DNA from: Oehlia diaphana
Lineage: Eukaryota; Glomeromycota; Glomeromycetes; Glomerales; Glomeraceae
Length of the DNA stretch: 64,000 nucleotides
Assembly (NCBI GenBank): GCA_003833135.1
Contig: QZLH01000007.1
Location: 85,693 to 149,692 of the forward strand
Direction of reading: 5' to 3'
Shown: piece after piece, positions 22,313 through 34,453 of the stretch
Position numbering within the stretch: position 1 is the stretch's first letter
Layout: each line of letters opens with the position of its first letter
The notes under the pieces: generated by a model
Told to the model about the DNA's origin: nothing
The model's input: the letters and a program-made list of their open reading frames with translations, nothing else
Databases searched by the model: none
Position numbers and translations under genes: made by a program

Positions 22313-25300
22313 TTATTGAGTCGTTGTTGGCTCTGAAGCTGGCATACCTTCTAGTAAAAAAATTTATTTTGATCAGAGAAACGAATTAGATGATTTTTTT
22401 TTAAAAAAATTGGTAAAAAATAATAATTACCCATCGGTGCAGCTTCAGGTTGTACATAATGCGGCTCCATCATCACAGGTCTCTGGCCCATCATCACGCC
22501 ATTTGGTGGGACGTGTGGGACCATGTCGTGTGGAAATCGCATCATTGGTGGCATTGCTATTAAAATAGATTAATTTCTATGAAATCTAGTGAAAACTATT
22601 TAATATTAATTAAATATTAAACTTACCATGTGGATTCTGATATGGTTGGTACATTTGAGGATGCATAGTAGCTGGTACCATTGGCGTACGTCCGGGAGAT
22701 GGATACCCTTGTGATCCGAAATGTTCTATAAATAAATATCAATTATGTCAATTAATATTGATCGAAAATTCCAAAACAAATATGTATACATACGTGGCAT
22801 CACTGAAGGAAGTTGTGCACTAAACATAGCTGTTAACATAAATGGTTGAGACATTTTTAATTTAATATTGTAACGGACAAATACAATTTGATTTAAACTT
22901 ACGGGGTGCACCAGTTGGAGGCATAGGAGCTGTAGTAAAAGGCATACCTGGGACAAACTGCTATCAGGTAATAACGAATTATTCATTAGTTATTAAAAAA
23001 TACAATAATTTATTAATAAATTTTGCCTAAACCCACCCCTGGTTGCATATATGGTATAGGCGCGCCTTGTTGCATTGGAATAGGTGGGACACTAACAAAT
23101 TGTGCGTTTGGAGGGTAACGATAGTGCCCAACAGGATATGCGAATCCGAAACCTTGGGCCACGGTACCTTGCGCATAAATATCTTCTTCGTAATTATTTG
23201 TGACAGCAAATTGATGCCTAAAAGGTTTACTGCCAAAGGGCCAGGTAGGCGCTATAATAAATCGAAATTTCAATAAATGTTATAACTAATAAAAAGCGCG
23301 ACAAAATAGAATTTCGATCGAAAATTACACTTACTTATTGAACTAGGATTAGCTATTGGTTTACCTTTTTGGAAAGGAGTAAAGCCATCTTTGAGCGTAG
23401 CTGTATTCTTCTTTAACTGCCGATTAACGAAAAATGGAGACTATAATCATTATATCCAAATGTTAAGTAAATTAATTATATTATGTATAAAAAAATGCTC
23501 GTTAAAATATAATACATACAGATCCAGGAGATCTTTTATCCTGTGTATTGGGAGTAATCTACAATGAGAAAATAATAATAATAAATCATAATTACTCGAC
23601 AAAATAAAACTAATAAATCTAATTAAGTAAAATAAACTTGATACGGTAAGTCGTACCGGTGTAAAACTTGCCGCATTAGGATTAGGTTTCCATTCATTCG
23701 CTTTCGCGTTGAGTTTAGAAGTTGCAGCAGATGTTCGACCAGGAAATTGTGGTGGAGCTTTGTCAGCTGCGGATACAGGTTTATCAGAAATTTTATCATT
23801 TGTTGATTTGGATTCTGTCGAATCTCCGTTCGATTTTTGTGATTTATCTTCTTCAATTTTAATTTCTGGTTTCATCTTTGGTTCCAAATTTTGAGTATGA
23901 ATAACTCGATCTTTAGGTTTACTATCCTTATCTTTGATTTTATCTTTATCTTTATCCTTTTCTTGTTGCTTTTCTTTCTCTTTCTCTTTATCCGATTTTT
24001 CTTTCTCCTTGTCTTTCTGCTTTTCTGAATCTTTATCTTTATCCTTTTCATTCAAAGCAGTTGCAGATTCAGCTGTAAGTTGTTGCTGTTTGGTTTTATC
24101 TTTCGTCATTATGGGAAGAAGATCTTGTGGTAATGGTAAATTAAGCTATAATAATTAACAAATAAAAAATTAAAAATCATCATGAAGAAGATGATGATTT
24201 TCTCTTTATTAAAAATTCATTTAATAAACAAACCTTAAAAGTTTGACGCCATTTTCGTAATTCATCCACTTTTTCATCCATATCTTTTTTTTTTATAGCT
24301 TGCATTCTTTGTTGTAAACGTTCTTTCTCATTCGTAGCAAACTGTCGGAATGTCTTGACAATTTGATCTGAGAATTTTTTATTAAAATTCAATTAGCACA
24401 GAATCTTTTTAACTGATAAAAAAGTATATTCAAAAATACCTTCAATAGGTTTACCCTCAGCATCAACACCAGCTTTCTATGAATGAAAAGTCGATTTTAT
24501 TAAATTACTTTCGTTTATATTTGATATCGTTTATTTATAACTTACCCTCGGACCAGGGTTTGGCAACGCTGAACTTGAAGAAAATGGAGGTATTTTTTGA
24601 GTAGTAGCTGTTGCAGGTGGTGTTGTAGCAGTAGCAGTAGCAGTAGCAGTAGCAGTCGTTGTTGGAGGTTGTGTTTGTTTTGTGGGTTTAGTTTCTTCTG
24701 CAGATTTTAACTTAACTTCTTTAGCAGGTTCTTTAGTAGGCTCTGGTTTCTTGACAACAGGAGCACCATTCTGTAACTGCTGTTCTTGTATTTTTCGTAG
24801 GTGAGGCGGCGTATATTTGTTCGGATCTCGATTTCGAACAACTGCTCCGTATCTAACATAAATAAAGTCGGCATAAGAATAATACTCTATTATTTTAAAT
24901 TATTACTATTTGATCATAATTGTTACTCTAACCTTTCTTCCTCATCCATTTGGTTTTCTTCTAAAATATAGCCACGTTCCTCAAGCATGTGAACATTCGT
25001 TGTAGATGACTATTTTAATAAAAACGGGTTAAAATTTATTATGTAATTTCAAACCTCGAGGCGACAAATACCCTTGTAATCTCATTTGCTATAGCGATTG
25101 CCTGGCGTTCTCGTTCTTTAAAGTCAGCTCTAGATCGATCTAACTTTGTAGTATAAATTTCTTCGTTGAAATCTGTCTTTATACCAAACAATTGTTCATT
25201 TGCTGCAAATTGGTCCCAAGAAGCATTTCCTGATTCTGAATTTATATCATCCGTGCAAAGAAATTAAGGAATAATAAGTGATTCATACCAAAGCCGATTA

Positions 25301-26386
25301 ATAAATAAATAAATAAGCGCAATTAGTAAAATAAGAAAGGATATTCTAAGCCCTTCATTAACTCTCCCGATTCATCTGGAGTCCATTTATGTAATTCACG
25401 TTCTCTTATCTCTGATCTACCACTGATATCTGAATCAGTTCTAAAACCAGATCCTAATCCTGACCCTGTTATTATTATATGTATGCAATTAATTTATACA
25501 TAGGTATATTTTAGATAGACAAAAAAAAACTCAGTATTTTTCTCAAAAAAAAAAATAAAAATAAAAAGAAATAAAAAGAAATAAAAAAAAACGCTCAAAA
25601 TACCTTCACGATCTCCGTCAAATGTGGTAAAATCAACACCGCATGCATGAATTTCCATCAAGTCTTTTGCCATTATTAGATATGTAGGTATAACACGGTT
25701 CTGTACGGTTTTTTCCTCTGCTTTTGTTAGCACTCTTCGGGCCATTTTTAATACAACACTTAATTCTCCCTTCGTACTAGCCGATTTGAATAGACCTTGA
25801 TATTTTACTCCGCCCTTGACCGTTACTACAACATTCATCCCCTAAATTATATTTAATAATAAAATAATAAAATAAACTTTAAAATACAAAAAAATACACA
25901 AAACAATTATTATAAAAAAATTACAAAAAATAATTACGTACAACAAAATTTACGAGCAGGAACATTAGTCGATCATGCATATGCTCAACAGAAGCTTCGT
26001 CATGTAACGTTTGCTCGACGGGTTTAGCGTTATTTGATATTGGAGTGTTGTTATGATGATGATTATTACTAACAGGCGGCTGTGCTTGTGGAGAAATAGG
26101 TTGATTTCTCTGTGGCATATTAACAGGGTGTTGATTATTATTATTATTACTATTATTATTATTACTATTATTATTATTATTATTCCATTTTTTGGTATTT
26201 CGGTTGTTATGACTAAAAAGAAATAGGTTTATGACATTAAATTTTTATATACTTTTACTGCGCGTAAGATCATTAAAAGTAAACGTAAAGAATATAGACT
26301 TTTAACAGAATTTACCTTTGATTTGAGTTTGTGAAGGATTGATAACCGTTGTCTTGTCTTCGTTTTGGTCGAACGGCAGAAGACAT
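22313..26386 (-). CDS. Ataxin-2 / Pbp1 homologue
   Basis: An RNA-binding scaffold of stress granules and mRNA decay; in yeast Pbp1 also modulates TORC1. The start at 26386 (MSSAVRPKRRQDNGYQS) is followed by asparagine runs encoded by AAT repeats, then the LSm domain (MLMFLLVN-like helix, FVGMNVVVTVKGGVKYQGLF and VLKMARRVL). The LsmAD region follows (WDQFAANEQLFGIKTDFNEE and YTTKLDRS). A lysine/aspartate/glutamate-rich segment lies at about 23890-24050, and a Thr-Ala repeat (GTAGCA units) at about 24625-24660. A PAM2 motif (KLNAKANEWKPN) matches the consensus L-N-x-x-A-x-E-F/W-x-P for binding poly(A)-binding protein. A Pro/Met/Gln-rich low-complexity tail ends at 22313. About 15 or more exons. 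The domain order is complete for the family. Confidence 0.94.
23666..23705 (-). other. PAM2 motif (PABP-interacting)
   Basis: Within ataxin-2, the residues LNAKANEWKP fit the PAM2 consensus, with Trp in place of the usual Phe. The exon ends soon after, at AASFTP. It predicts binding to the MLLE domain of poly(A)-binding protein. Confidence 0.75.
24624..24660. repeat. GTAGCA hexamer repeat in ataxin-2
   Basis: About five copies of a 6-base unit encode alternating Thr-Ala on the minus strand. The repeat is in frame and expected to be length-polymorphic. Confidence 0.8.
26130..26184. repeat. ATT/AAT trinucleotide repeat encoding poly-Asn
   Basis: An interrupted trinucleotide tract in the second coding exon of ataxin-2, giving asparagine runs broken by serine. 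It resembles the polyglutamine tract of the animal protein in position but uses Asn. Confidence 0.85.
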
Positions 26387-27772
26387 TTTTGTGTTGATTT
26401 GCTACTAAAAGTATTTTAAGGAAACAAGTTAAAAAGTGATGAGTTTTGTAAAGAGATAAGTAAAAAATTTCGAAAACTATGCTAATCGAAAGGTAGATGG
26501 ACTAAGCTTACTAGTATTGTAGGTATATAAAAAAAAAGAAACAAGATGTCGTTATGCAAATCAAGAAATAATTTCAAGATCTTTTTAAAGAAAGATATTT
26601 TGTTTATTCCAGACTGTTTGGGAAATTTAAGAAAGGATTATCGTTCAATTAAGTATAACGATAAAATCCCGATAAGATTTTAAAGTTGAGATTCTTTTTT
26701 TTGTAAAAGCGCTTTTAAAATTTAGGGAAGCAGAGGATAAAAGGGGTTAAACTTTGAGGCTTTTTTTTTGTTATGATAATGGATATGCTTTTTTTTATCA
26801 CACGTACTACATAAATTAATATGTAAATCAGATGATAATGTGCAATTATAAAATCGTGAAAATTTTTTTTTTTTTTTTTTGAAAAAAAAAGCATACTTCC
26901 TTAAGATCTAAAACCACGGAGAAATTAATTTCTCGGATTTTTTTTTTTTTAAAAAAAAAATTGTCATTAATTGGTTTGGTTCGAGTCATAAGTATGCTAT
27001 ATTAATAATATAAAAGATGACTTTGTGGGGAGTATTTCCTTGTAAAGAGTTTATCATTCTTTAGTATTGTTGGAACTTGAAAAAATGGTATTTTCAATTT
27101 AGATATTGACATATACCAATTTATCAAGTATCCAAACATCTTCTTCCACTTGAGAAAACCTTTTGAAATTCTATTTAACAGTAATTATCTGTTATTATAT
27201 GTAAAATTAGGGAATGATCTAGCATACCCCCAAATAAAGGGTTTTCTTTAATTTTATTTCATTATGAATAATTTCATAATTTGGGGACAATTTTTTGTAA
27301 AATTTGTCACACTTTATTTTGGTTGTTAAATATAGGGGGGTTGGCTTAGGCTTTAAGGGCTTTGTTAATTATGCATCCTCAGGTGTTAATACCAACCCTA
27401 AAAAGAAAATGTGTTTATATAAATATATTTAATTAATATCAGTTAAACATATTAGTTATATTCTTCATTTAAGTTACGTTGATATATTGAACTAAAAACT
27501 CGTTCTGTAAGAAAAACATTTTAAAGATCAAAGAATAAACAATTCGTTTTATGAATATTCTGTCAACGTGGGAATTGTTTTGTGAATATCTGCTGTTACA
27601 CAGTTGATCAATTGTCGATCTGAAAGGAATCTTATTTAATCATCCAATAATCGCAATAGATGATAGATCAAAAAAATTTTTTTTTTTCATTTTCTTTATT
27701 GAGACACGAAAATTTTAAAAATTTTAAAGAAAATAAAGAAAATAAATTATTAAATTATTATTCTAAGGAAAT
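26387..27772. other. Divergent intergenic region, ~1.4 kb
   Basis: It separates the divergent ataxin-2 and RRM genes. It holds two T/A palindromic tracts (26863-26890 with T18-G-A9, and 26938-26960 with T13-A10) and a G-rich patch near 27338. No gene or RNA is recognised. Confidence 0.45.
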
Positions 27773-28285
27773 ATGCATAAGTCAATGTTTGGGACAATAA
27801 TTAGGTCATCTTCTATGACTTCAACTCGACCAGCTTTTACCATGTCTCCTCTTTTCACTAACCTTTCTTCAATTTTACGTCGAAGTTATGTTAGTAAAAC
27901 GATATATGTTTCTAATATACCTTGGAGTAGTAACGAACAAATTCTCAGAGATCTTGGTACAAAATATGGTGAAGTTTCTTCTGTTCGTTTACCCTTGGAT
28001 ATTGAAGGCAGGGTTCGTGGTTTTGGGTTTATCGAGTACGATAATGAGGAGTCTGCACAAAAAGCTATCGAAAATATTAATGGTTATGAACTTGAAGGTA
28101 GACAGTTACGTGCAGCAGAAGCTGCTGGTTCTCGGAATAATAGTGGTATTGGAAGAAACCGATTCGGCAGAGGTCGCGTTGGTCGTGCTGGTTTTGGCGG
28201 TGAATATGGCGGCCGTGGATTTGGTGGTCGTGACAATTCAGAATGGCAAGATCGACGTCGAACACAATTCGGAGATGAACAGTAA
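27773..28285 (+). CDS. RRM RNA-binding protein, probably mitochondrial
   Basis: A single-exon 170-residue protein. The N-terminus is rich in Ser, Thr, Met and Arg with no acidic residue for about 45 positions and ends ILRRSYVSKT, which suggests a mitochondrial presequence cut near RR-SY. One RRM follows, with RNP2 IYVSNI and RNP1 RGFGFIEY clearly visible. The C-terminal tail is glycine/arginine-rich (RFGRGRVGRAGFGGEYGGRG). The layout resembles glycine-rich organellar RNA-binding proteins. The exact target RNA cannot be told. An internal ATG at 27815 could give a shorter form, but the first ATG gives the better presequence. Confidence 0.85.
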   Translation: MHKSMFGTIIRSSSMTSTRPAFTMSPLFTNLSSILRRSYVSKTIYVSNIPWSSNEQILRDLGTKYGEVSSVRLPLDIEGRVRGFGFIEYDNEESAQKAIENINGYELEGRQLRAAEAAGSRNNSGIGRNRFGRGRVGRAGFGGEYGGRGFGGRDNSEWQDRRRTQFGDEQ

Positions 28286-28606
28286 TTTAGTACTATTTCT
28301 CATAACTCATGTAAGATAATTAGTTATAATATTTAATAACTAATTTTCTATTTTCAATGTTCAAATATTGATATATAAAAATATATTTTATTTTATTTTT
28401 ATTTTTTTTTTTAGGAAAAAAAAAAAATTCTATTGCAAATATAAATAATAGTGTGCAAAGAATCTGATTTTAAAACTAAATTTTTTTTACATTTAAAATG
28501 AATGATGATGCATTAAATCTATATGAAGTATAAACTAGAATGAGCTTTTATTTTTTTATAATTTAAATTATCATAAATAAGTTATTTAATAATAAATTTG
28601 CTTCTC
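28286..28606. other. Convergent 3' spacer
   Basis: Just over 300 bases between the converging RRM and dymeclin genes, AT-rich with T and A tracts. Nothing else seen. Confidence 0.5.
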
Positions 28607-31600
28607 CTATACGGCTTGCACGGAAGAAGCTTCCATCTCTTCATGCTAAAAATGATATAAAAGGATTAAATTAATAAAGTCATATCAGATAATTAACTAT
28701 CAGATATTACTTACTATAATATAATCGTTTAAGATATGTGTTTTGTTTTCATCCCAATAAATCCAAGTATGACGATATATTAAAGCCCACACGTATGGAC
28801 AGAAGAATTCTTGTGATTCTAATTCTTCTTCATATTGGAATTTCAAATCAGGAAATTCCTATCATAGTGAATTTTTATAATTTAAAGGTTTAAAATAAGA
28901 ATAATATTTAGAATTTTATTATTTTATACGAACCTTAAGTCTGCCTGGCGGCCAAGTTCTTGCTGCAGTTTCTATTAATTCTGAAATCTCTTCCGCAGAT
29001 GGAGATTTAAGATTTGCTTCTGATATTCGAGCGTGAAAATAACTAATTACCTATCGTAATTAATGATTAATTCAATTAAATATTCACCAAAAGCTATCAA
29101 AAAAATACTTTTCCTACATTATCAATATTAGCAATTAGTTCTGCAAATCGAGGGTGCAATTGAAAATGGGTAAACAAATCCTTTTTATGCAACAGAGAGT
29201 ATATTAATTCCGGGTTAGAATTTAGCCTTCGGATCAACACAGAATTGATTATTTCCAAGACTAGACAGACAAGGTCACCGTAAATTGCGACAGCATCGGA
29301 CTTATGAATTGATATGTTGTAAAAAAGAAAGAGGTTATTTTACATATTGAATAATAAAATTTTCCGTGTTCTAATTACTTACATTTTCATCCTCACCCTG
29401 TTGCTGAGCTTTTTCTCGTAATTTTTGATACCGTTTAGCCACGATATCAAACAAGCTTTTAAAGGGAACGATGATTTTTTTAATATATCAATATTATTGT
29501 TCAATTTAAACTTTGAAATGTTTACGTTACAAGGACAATGATAATATTACATACTTAACGAGCCTTTGCGCAACATAAGGATGTATATCTTGAATGCTAT
29601 TCCCCAAGTTAGCCATAGTTGCTAAACAATTGTTGTGAAAGTACACATCCTTTATAAAAAGAGATTGATATTAAAATCAATGATTTTTTCCAAAATATGG
29701 AAAATAAAATTCATTACCCGATGCGAACTGAGATTGAACTGTATAACCCTTATAAGAACCAAATATGTTAAACCTCCTAATGATACGGATTTTAACAATC
29801 TTTCTGTGAACCATGGCTGATAAGATATTGACTAAAGAAAATTTTTTAAAAATTAAGGAAATAATATTTCTTATTCTTTAATTTTTAATTAACCATCTCC
29901 GGTACGAAAATTATAACTTCGAAATAATATCCAAAGTGGTATAGAACATTCTTAATTGTATTTAACCGAAATTATTTTTTTACATGAGACTTCTATTATA
30001 TCCAAAAAATATATTATATTAAATAATCGTATTTTTATCTTATGATAAATTCAATCAATCAAAAACTCATCCAAGCTGTTTCTCCGCGCACATATTATAC
30101 AAAATATAATACATAAAGTATTCTAATCCATAATAGTTGTTAAAAAAAATATCAACAAATTTTTGGTTGGTTAGGTAAAATTTCCGATGACATTACTTTG
30201 TTAAATTTGTTACACGCTTATGAATAATATCTTAAAGGATACGATTTTTTGAATGTTTTCATTAAAAACTTCATCCTGACTAAATAGCAAAAGAATTGTA
30301 AGCAGAATATACATCTGTGAATAATTTGTTCTGCCTTCGATTCCATCATAAAGTAATCTTAAAATTTGTAGTAACTAATTAATAAAAAGAGGAGTAAGCA
30401 AAGGAATAAAATATAATTGTTACAGGAATGCAATAAATAACAAAATGAATACAAACAAGAATTTCGGGGTCTAAACGTGATAAAACGTAAACCCTAAACT
30501 CTTCGTTTTCGATCATTAGCAAATATAATAATAAGCAAATCTCTTCATTTGGCAACTGACTACCATGGAAAAGATTCATTTCATTTTTTAAAAAAAAATA
30601 TGTGGATATATTTTAAATCAGTGCTAATGCAATAAAATTAGACTATCACATAAATAACTCACCGACAAATCAGCTGATATAAAGCACGGAATGATATTGC
30701 CATATCACCCCCTCCCATTCCTAGAAGTAAAAAGATATTTCAGTTAGAAATTTTGTAGCAAAATAATAATGATTGTAACCTTCAAATTAAACTCAAAGGA
30801 CCTTGTGCATCCTTTAAAGACCGGATTCCTTCACGAAAACTTTTTGCTTTTTCATCTTGAGCTCGACACTGAACAGAAAGTAATAATAAAACAAGCAAAC
30901 TTCTTTCTGATATTGGTGGAGGATCGAACGGTAAAGTTGCTGACGATCTACTAGGGAAAAGATAGGAATAGGCATTATACACAACGCCTGTCATGTGACG
31001 TAAAATGTTGTGCCAGCAAAATTAAAAATAGAACTATTCTATTTGCTGGATTTAAAAGAAATAAAATGAACTTTTATTAAACAATTCATACTTGTGGACG
31101 CTGGTGGAGACGGCTTTTGTTCAATAAAATTCGTCACTAATCTTTTAGTTAAGCTATTAACAAAATCACTGGATATGCAATATGAATTAACATAAATTCT
31201 GTATATATAAAATTCAAATATTCATAAATAATCTTACCCAAAATTAGTTAATAAAATATTTAGAAAATAATTGTTTTCTAATTGGCTTGCATTTGGTTGA
31301 TGTATTTGTGTTGAAAGTAAAACCAATAGAATGTTTAAACATTCTTGATAATATTCATATGTTGAACCATTTAAACTAATAAGTGTAAAATAAAATTAAA
31401 ATTAAACCTATAATTTCTTTATTTAATAATAAATTAAAAGAATTTTCGTACATTGGATCCAACTTTAAAATAACTTTCAATAACCCATCCATAAGTTGTT
31501 CAGCTTTAGTTCTAGTATCTTGAATAACTTCTGGGTCAATTATAAGTTTTTTGGGATTGAGATCAATTTGAACACGACTATTTTCATCAATCTTAGACTC

Positions 31601-32806
31601 AACTCCATTAAATTTCGGTGTGTCTGCTAAAATGGTAAGATCCCCTATAAATTAATTACATATTAATTAATATTAATAAAATTAGAAAAAACTAGTACAA
31701 TTTAATATTAATTGAATTCAACTTATTCAAGTAATGCCAACCTTCAAATTGTTGATTGATTTCATCACGCGATAAATTTCCAATAAAATGTTTTGAAAAG
31801 ACTCTCACTAGAAATAAGGAATTGTATGCTTCTATTGGAATTTCTCTAAATGAACATAAAAGAACATTTTTAAATATTTATAAAAATTAAGATTTTAAAG
31901 AATCGCGTCAATTACCCGTGAATTTCGGAATCTATTACGCGACGCATCTGACTCAATGTATGAAGGAGCAAAGTATTAAAATTTGCAGTTTTTTTATTGT
32001 TGCTGGCTAAAAGTGAAAAAATAATTATGATTATCAATGGTTAATTGAAATATTAAGTATTAATTAAAATCCTTACCAAATTCAATTGCGAGGCTTACAG
32101 TAGCCATTTCGACATCATATGCATCTTGACTACAAGTATCAATAGAACGCGTTTATTAGCTTTCATCCAGTGAAATAGATCGGAAGATAACAAACTGTTC
32201 ATTTAAAACAATGCATCTACAGGATGTTTTATTCCGTGTGAAAATTGCACTAGATTATACCTAAACAATATTCTGTCACTATGCTAAATTGCGTTAACAG
32301 AACTTTCGGCGGACTCACCCAGAATTCGTAGTCGGAAACTTTTCGCTACCCAACATTACTCCCCAGACCTCCGAATCGTAAGGTGAAATAGTTCTACTCG
32401 AACACAAAAACTTGAGTTGGTTATATTGCGTATTAGTAAAAAATTGTATTTCTGTTAAAGTTTTCCTTTGTATAAAGGCTCGTTGACTGCCAAGTATAAA
32501 ATTACTAGTTCCAGGATAAGATCTACGAGAAAAGTAAGGAGAAGTTAAGCCTGGACTAAAAGGAGATTGAATAGTACTTGTTGTAGGTGAACTAAGTCCA
32601 GTTTGAGGTGGAAGAAGAAATTCAGAAAAATCGCTATTAGAAGTATCAAGACTTCGAGGAACTTTACGACTTTGATGAGTTGGAGAAAATGGCAGTGGAG
32701 AAATTTGTTGCGCGACCGAAAGAGATTGATTCAATGTCTGTGTTTGAGAGGTTTGATAAAGTGGAGGTGGCTGAGCAAGCGGTGCTGACTGTCGAGATTT
32801 CGGCAT
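28607..32806 (-). CDS. Dymeclin homologue (Golgi-associated)
   Basis: Dymeclin is a peripheral Golgi protein, mutated in human Dyggve-Melchior-Clausen disease, needed for Golgi organisation and secretion. The protein is assembled from more than 15 exons. Recognisable blocks in order: SEVWGVMLGSEKFPTTNSG joined in phase 2 to QDAYDVEMATVSLAIEFA; ATLPFDPPPISERSLLVLLL; LPNEEICLLLYLLMIENEEF; VAQRLVSLFDIVAKRYQKLR; NSNPELIYSLLHKKDLFTHF; and the C-terminal EFPDLKFQYEEELESQEFFC then PYVWALIYRHTWIYW. The stop is at 28607-28609 after HEEMEASSVQAV. The N-terminus has an extra stretch of about 100 residues rich in Ser, Pro and Gln before the family core. A stop codon lies in frame just upstream of the ATG at 32806, which supports that start. 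Confidence 0.92.
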
Positions 32807-32959
32807 GCGGATCTCTCATGTGCCGGAAACGCCAGCGAAATTGAACAAAAGAATAAGATTCGGTTTACAGAAAAATATCAATGGAACATGTAATTAATTA
32901 AAAAGAAAAATGACCAATAACAATCCAACAACGCAATTGCATTAAGTATCTCGTGAATT

Positions 32960-32965
32960 CACGTG
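32960..32965. promoter_or_regulatory. CACGTG palindrome upstream of dymeclin
   Basis: TTCACGTGAG, 154 bases before the dymeclin start codon. It is one of several CACGTG sites close to start codons in this window. A regulatory role is inferred. Confidence 0.35.
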
Positions 32966-32999
32966 AGTAATTTTACAATGACATAATTCTTGCATTAAA

Positions 33000-33990
33000 T
33001 TATTTTTCTACAAGATTAATTATTCCTCTCAATTTAACTATGTTTAGCTCATTTGATTTTATTTTTTCAAATATTTTTCTACGCAATTCCCTATGTATAT
33101 AGATAATATCAGGTTAATTCATATTTATCCAAAAAGTCATAAACTAATCAATTACCAATTATCTATGTCTTGATGTAAAAGCGTGTTTTCTGAAATATCT
33201 GCCATCTCATGAGTATTAAGTACTGGATCAATACAATCGTAATGCTCGATGGTTAAAGATACTATAAGAGAAAGTAAAAACAATCTTCAAAACAATATTC
33301 TGATAAGTAAACCAAGATATGTAATATAAATAGCGTGATATACAATCCGAAATATAGAAGGATCCAATAAGTGAGTCATTAATTTTCTTTTCAACTACAG
33401 TTTTCACTAATAGTAATGTGTATTAGTCGCCTTTGCGCTAACTTCACATGATTACGTAAATATCATACATTCACAAACTCTTCTTTCTAAACGTTCAAGT
33501 TTCTCTTTCTTTTCCTGTAATTCTAGATTCTTATGATCTTGCAATCTTTCAATAATTCGCTGAATCCATCTTAACAATTTCTCTTGACAATCTTCGATCT
33601 TTTTTTCGCAACTACCTCTTTAAAAAATAACGTTAACATAAATAAGTATAATCAAAGTTTAGTTAACCTTACCGAAGTTGTTTATATGAATTCCATGCTT
33701 CAAAAACTTTGTTATCAGCATCACAAATAATTTCATTCAAGTTCGCAAGATGATTACTCAAACTAATAATTTTATTAATTGATAAATTTAATATGTGCGC
33801 AAGTGTTCTATATTTCACTTTTTTACCAATCTGTACGTACTCGTGGATCATAGCTCTATTTTCTCGTATAAGGTATTCGAATTCTTGTAGAACAATTTTG
33901 TTATTATCTTCTATTAATACCACAAAATCTTTATTAATTCCCAAAAAAAAGAGAAAATAACACAAAAATGAAAATATTTCGACCTGTCAT
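33000..33990 (-). CDS. Unrecognised helical protein (~200 aa)
   Basis: A spliced gene with no family I can name. The clear exons read FVVLIEDNNKIVLQEFEYLI through HILNLSINKIISLSNHLANL and AWNSYKQLR, then (phase 2) GSCEKKIEDCQEKLLRWIQR with a basic coiled coil LELQEKKEKLERLERR. The next exon reads SLTIEHYDCIDPVLNTHEM, and the last exon ELRRKIFEKIKSNELNIVKL, with stop at 33000-33002. All but the first junction use normal splice sites and keep one frame. The start is uncertain: a 7-base exon ATGACAG at 33990 with donor gtcgaa fits but is weak. The predicted protein is almost all helical, with a central coiled coil, so a structural or complex subunit role is plausible but unproven. Confidence 0.6.
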
Positions 33991-34453
33991 TTTATTATGA
34001 AATAAACTGTCTTTTAGCATAAAGAAAGAGATGAAATTTAGTCATAAAAAAGCGATTAAATAAAACGAAATTAAAAATGATATTTAAAAAGTATATTTGA
34101 ATCTCAATAAGCTTTATGAGAAAGCGATCATTGATCATTTTAAACTCCTATGTGTTCTATATGTTCTTTGGTTTCAAACTTATAAACTTTAATTATACAT
34201 ATTTTTACACGGTTTTAAATCATATGCGGCACTTCGCAGCATTTACAATCCAACTCTCTATCTAAAACTTACAATATGTGAATTAATTATAATTTCTAAA
34301 GAAAATGTAGTTATTACTTTTACGCTTACATTTACACAAATTAATGATTGATGCTAAAAATACATGTAGTAAATAAAAAAAAAATGCTAAATTAAAATAC
34401 AAATTAATTAATTAAAATCGAATAAATTAACAATTAAACGCCGCCAATTTTCG
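33991..34453. other. Spacer between two minus-strand genes
   Basis: About 460 AT-rich bases between the helical protein and the coiled-coil gene. It should hold the terminator of the latter and the promoter of the former. No other feature is seen. Confidence 0.45.

Noticed and set aside
23934..24158. Ser/Phe-rich plus-strand frame
   Set aside because: Antisense of the K/D/E-rich segment of ataxin-2.
27888..28319. 143-residue frame inside the RRM gene
   Set aside because: Alternate frame of the well-supported RRM protein; Val/Leu-rich shadow of Gly/Arg codons.
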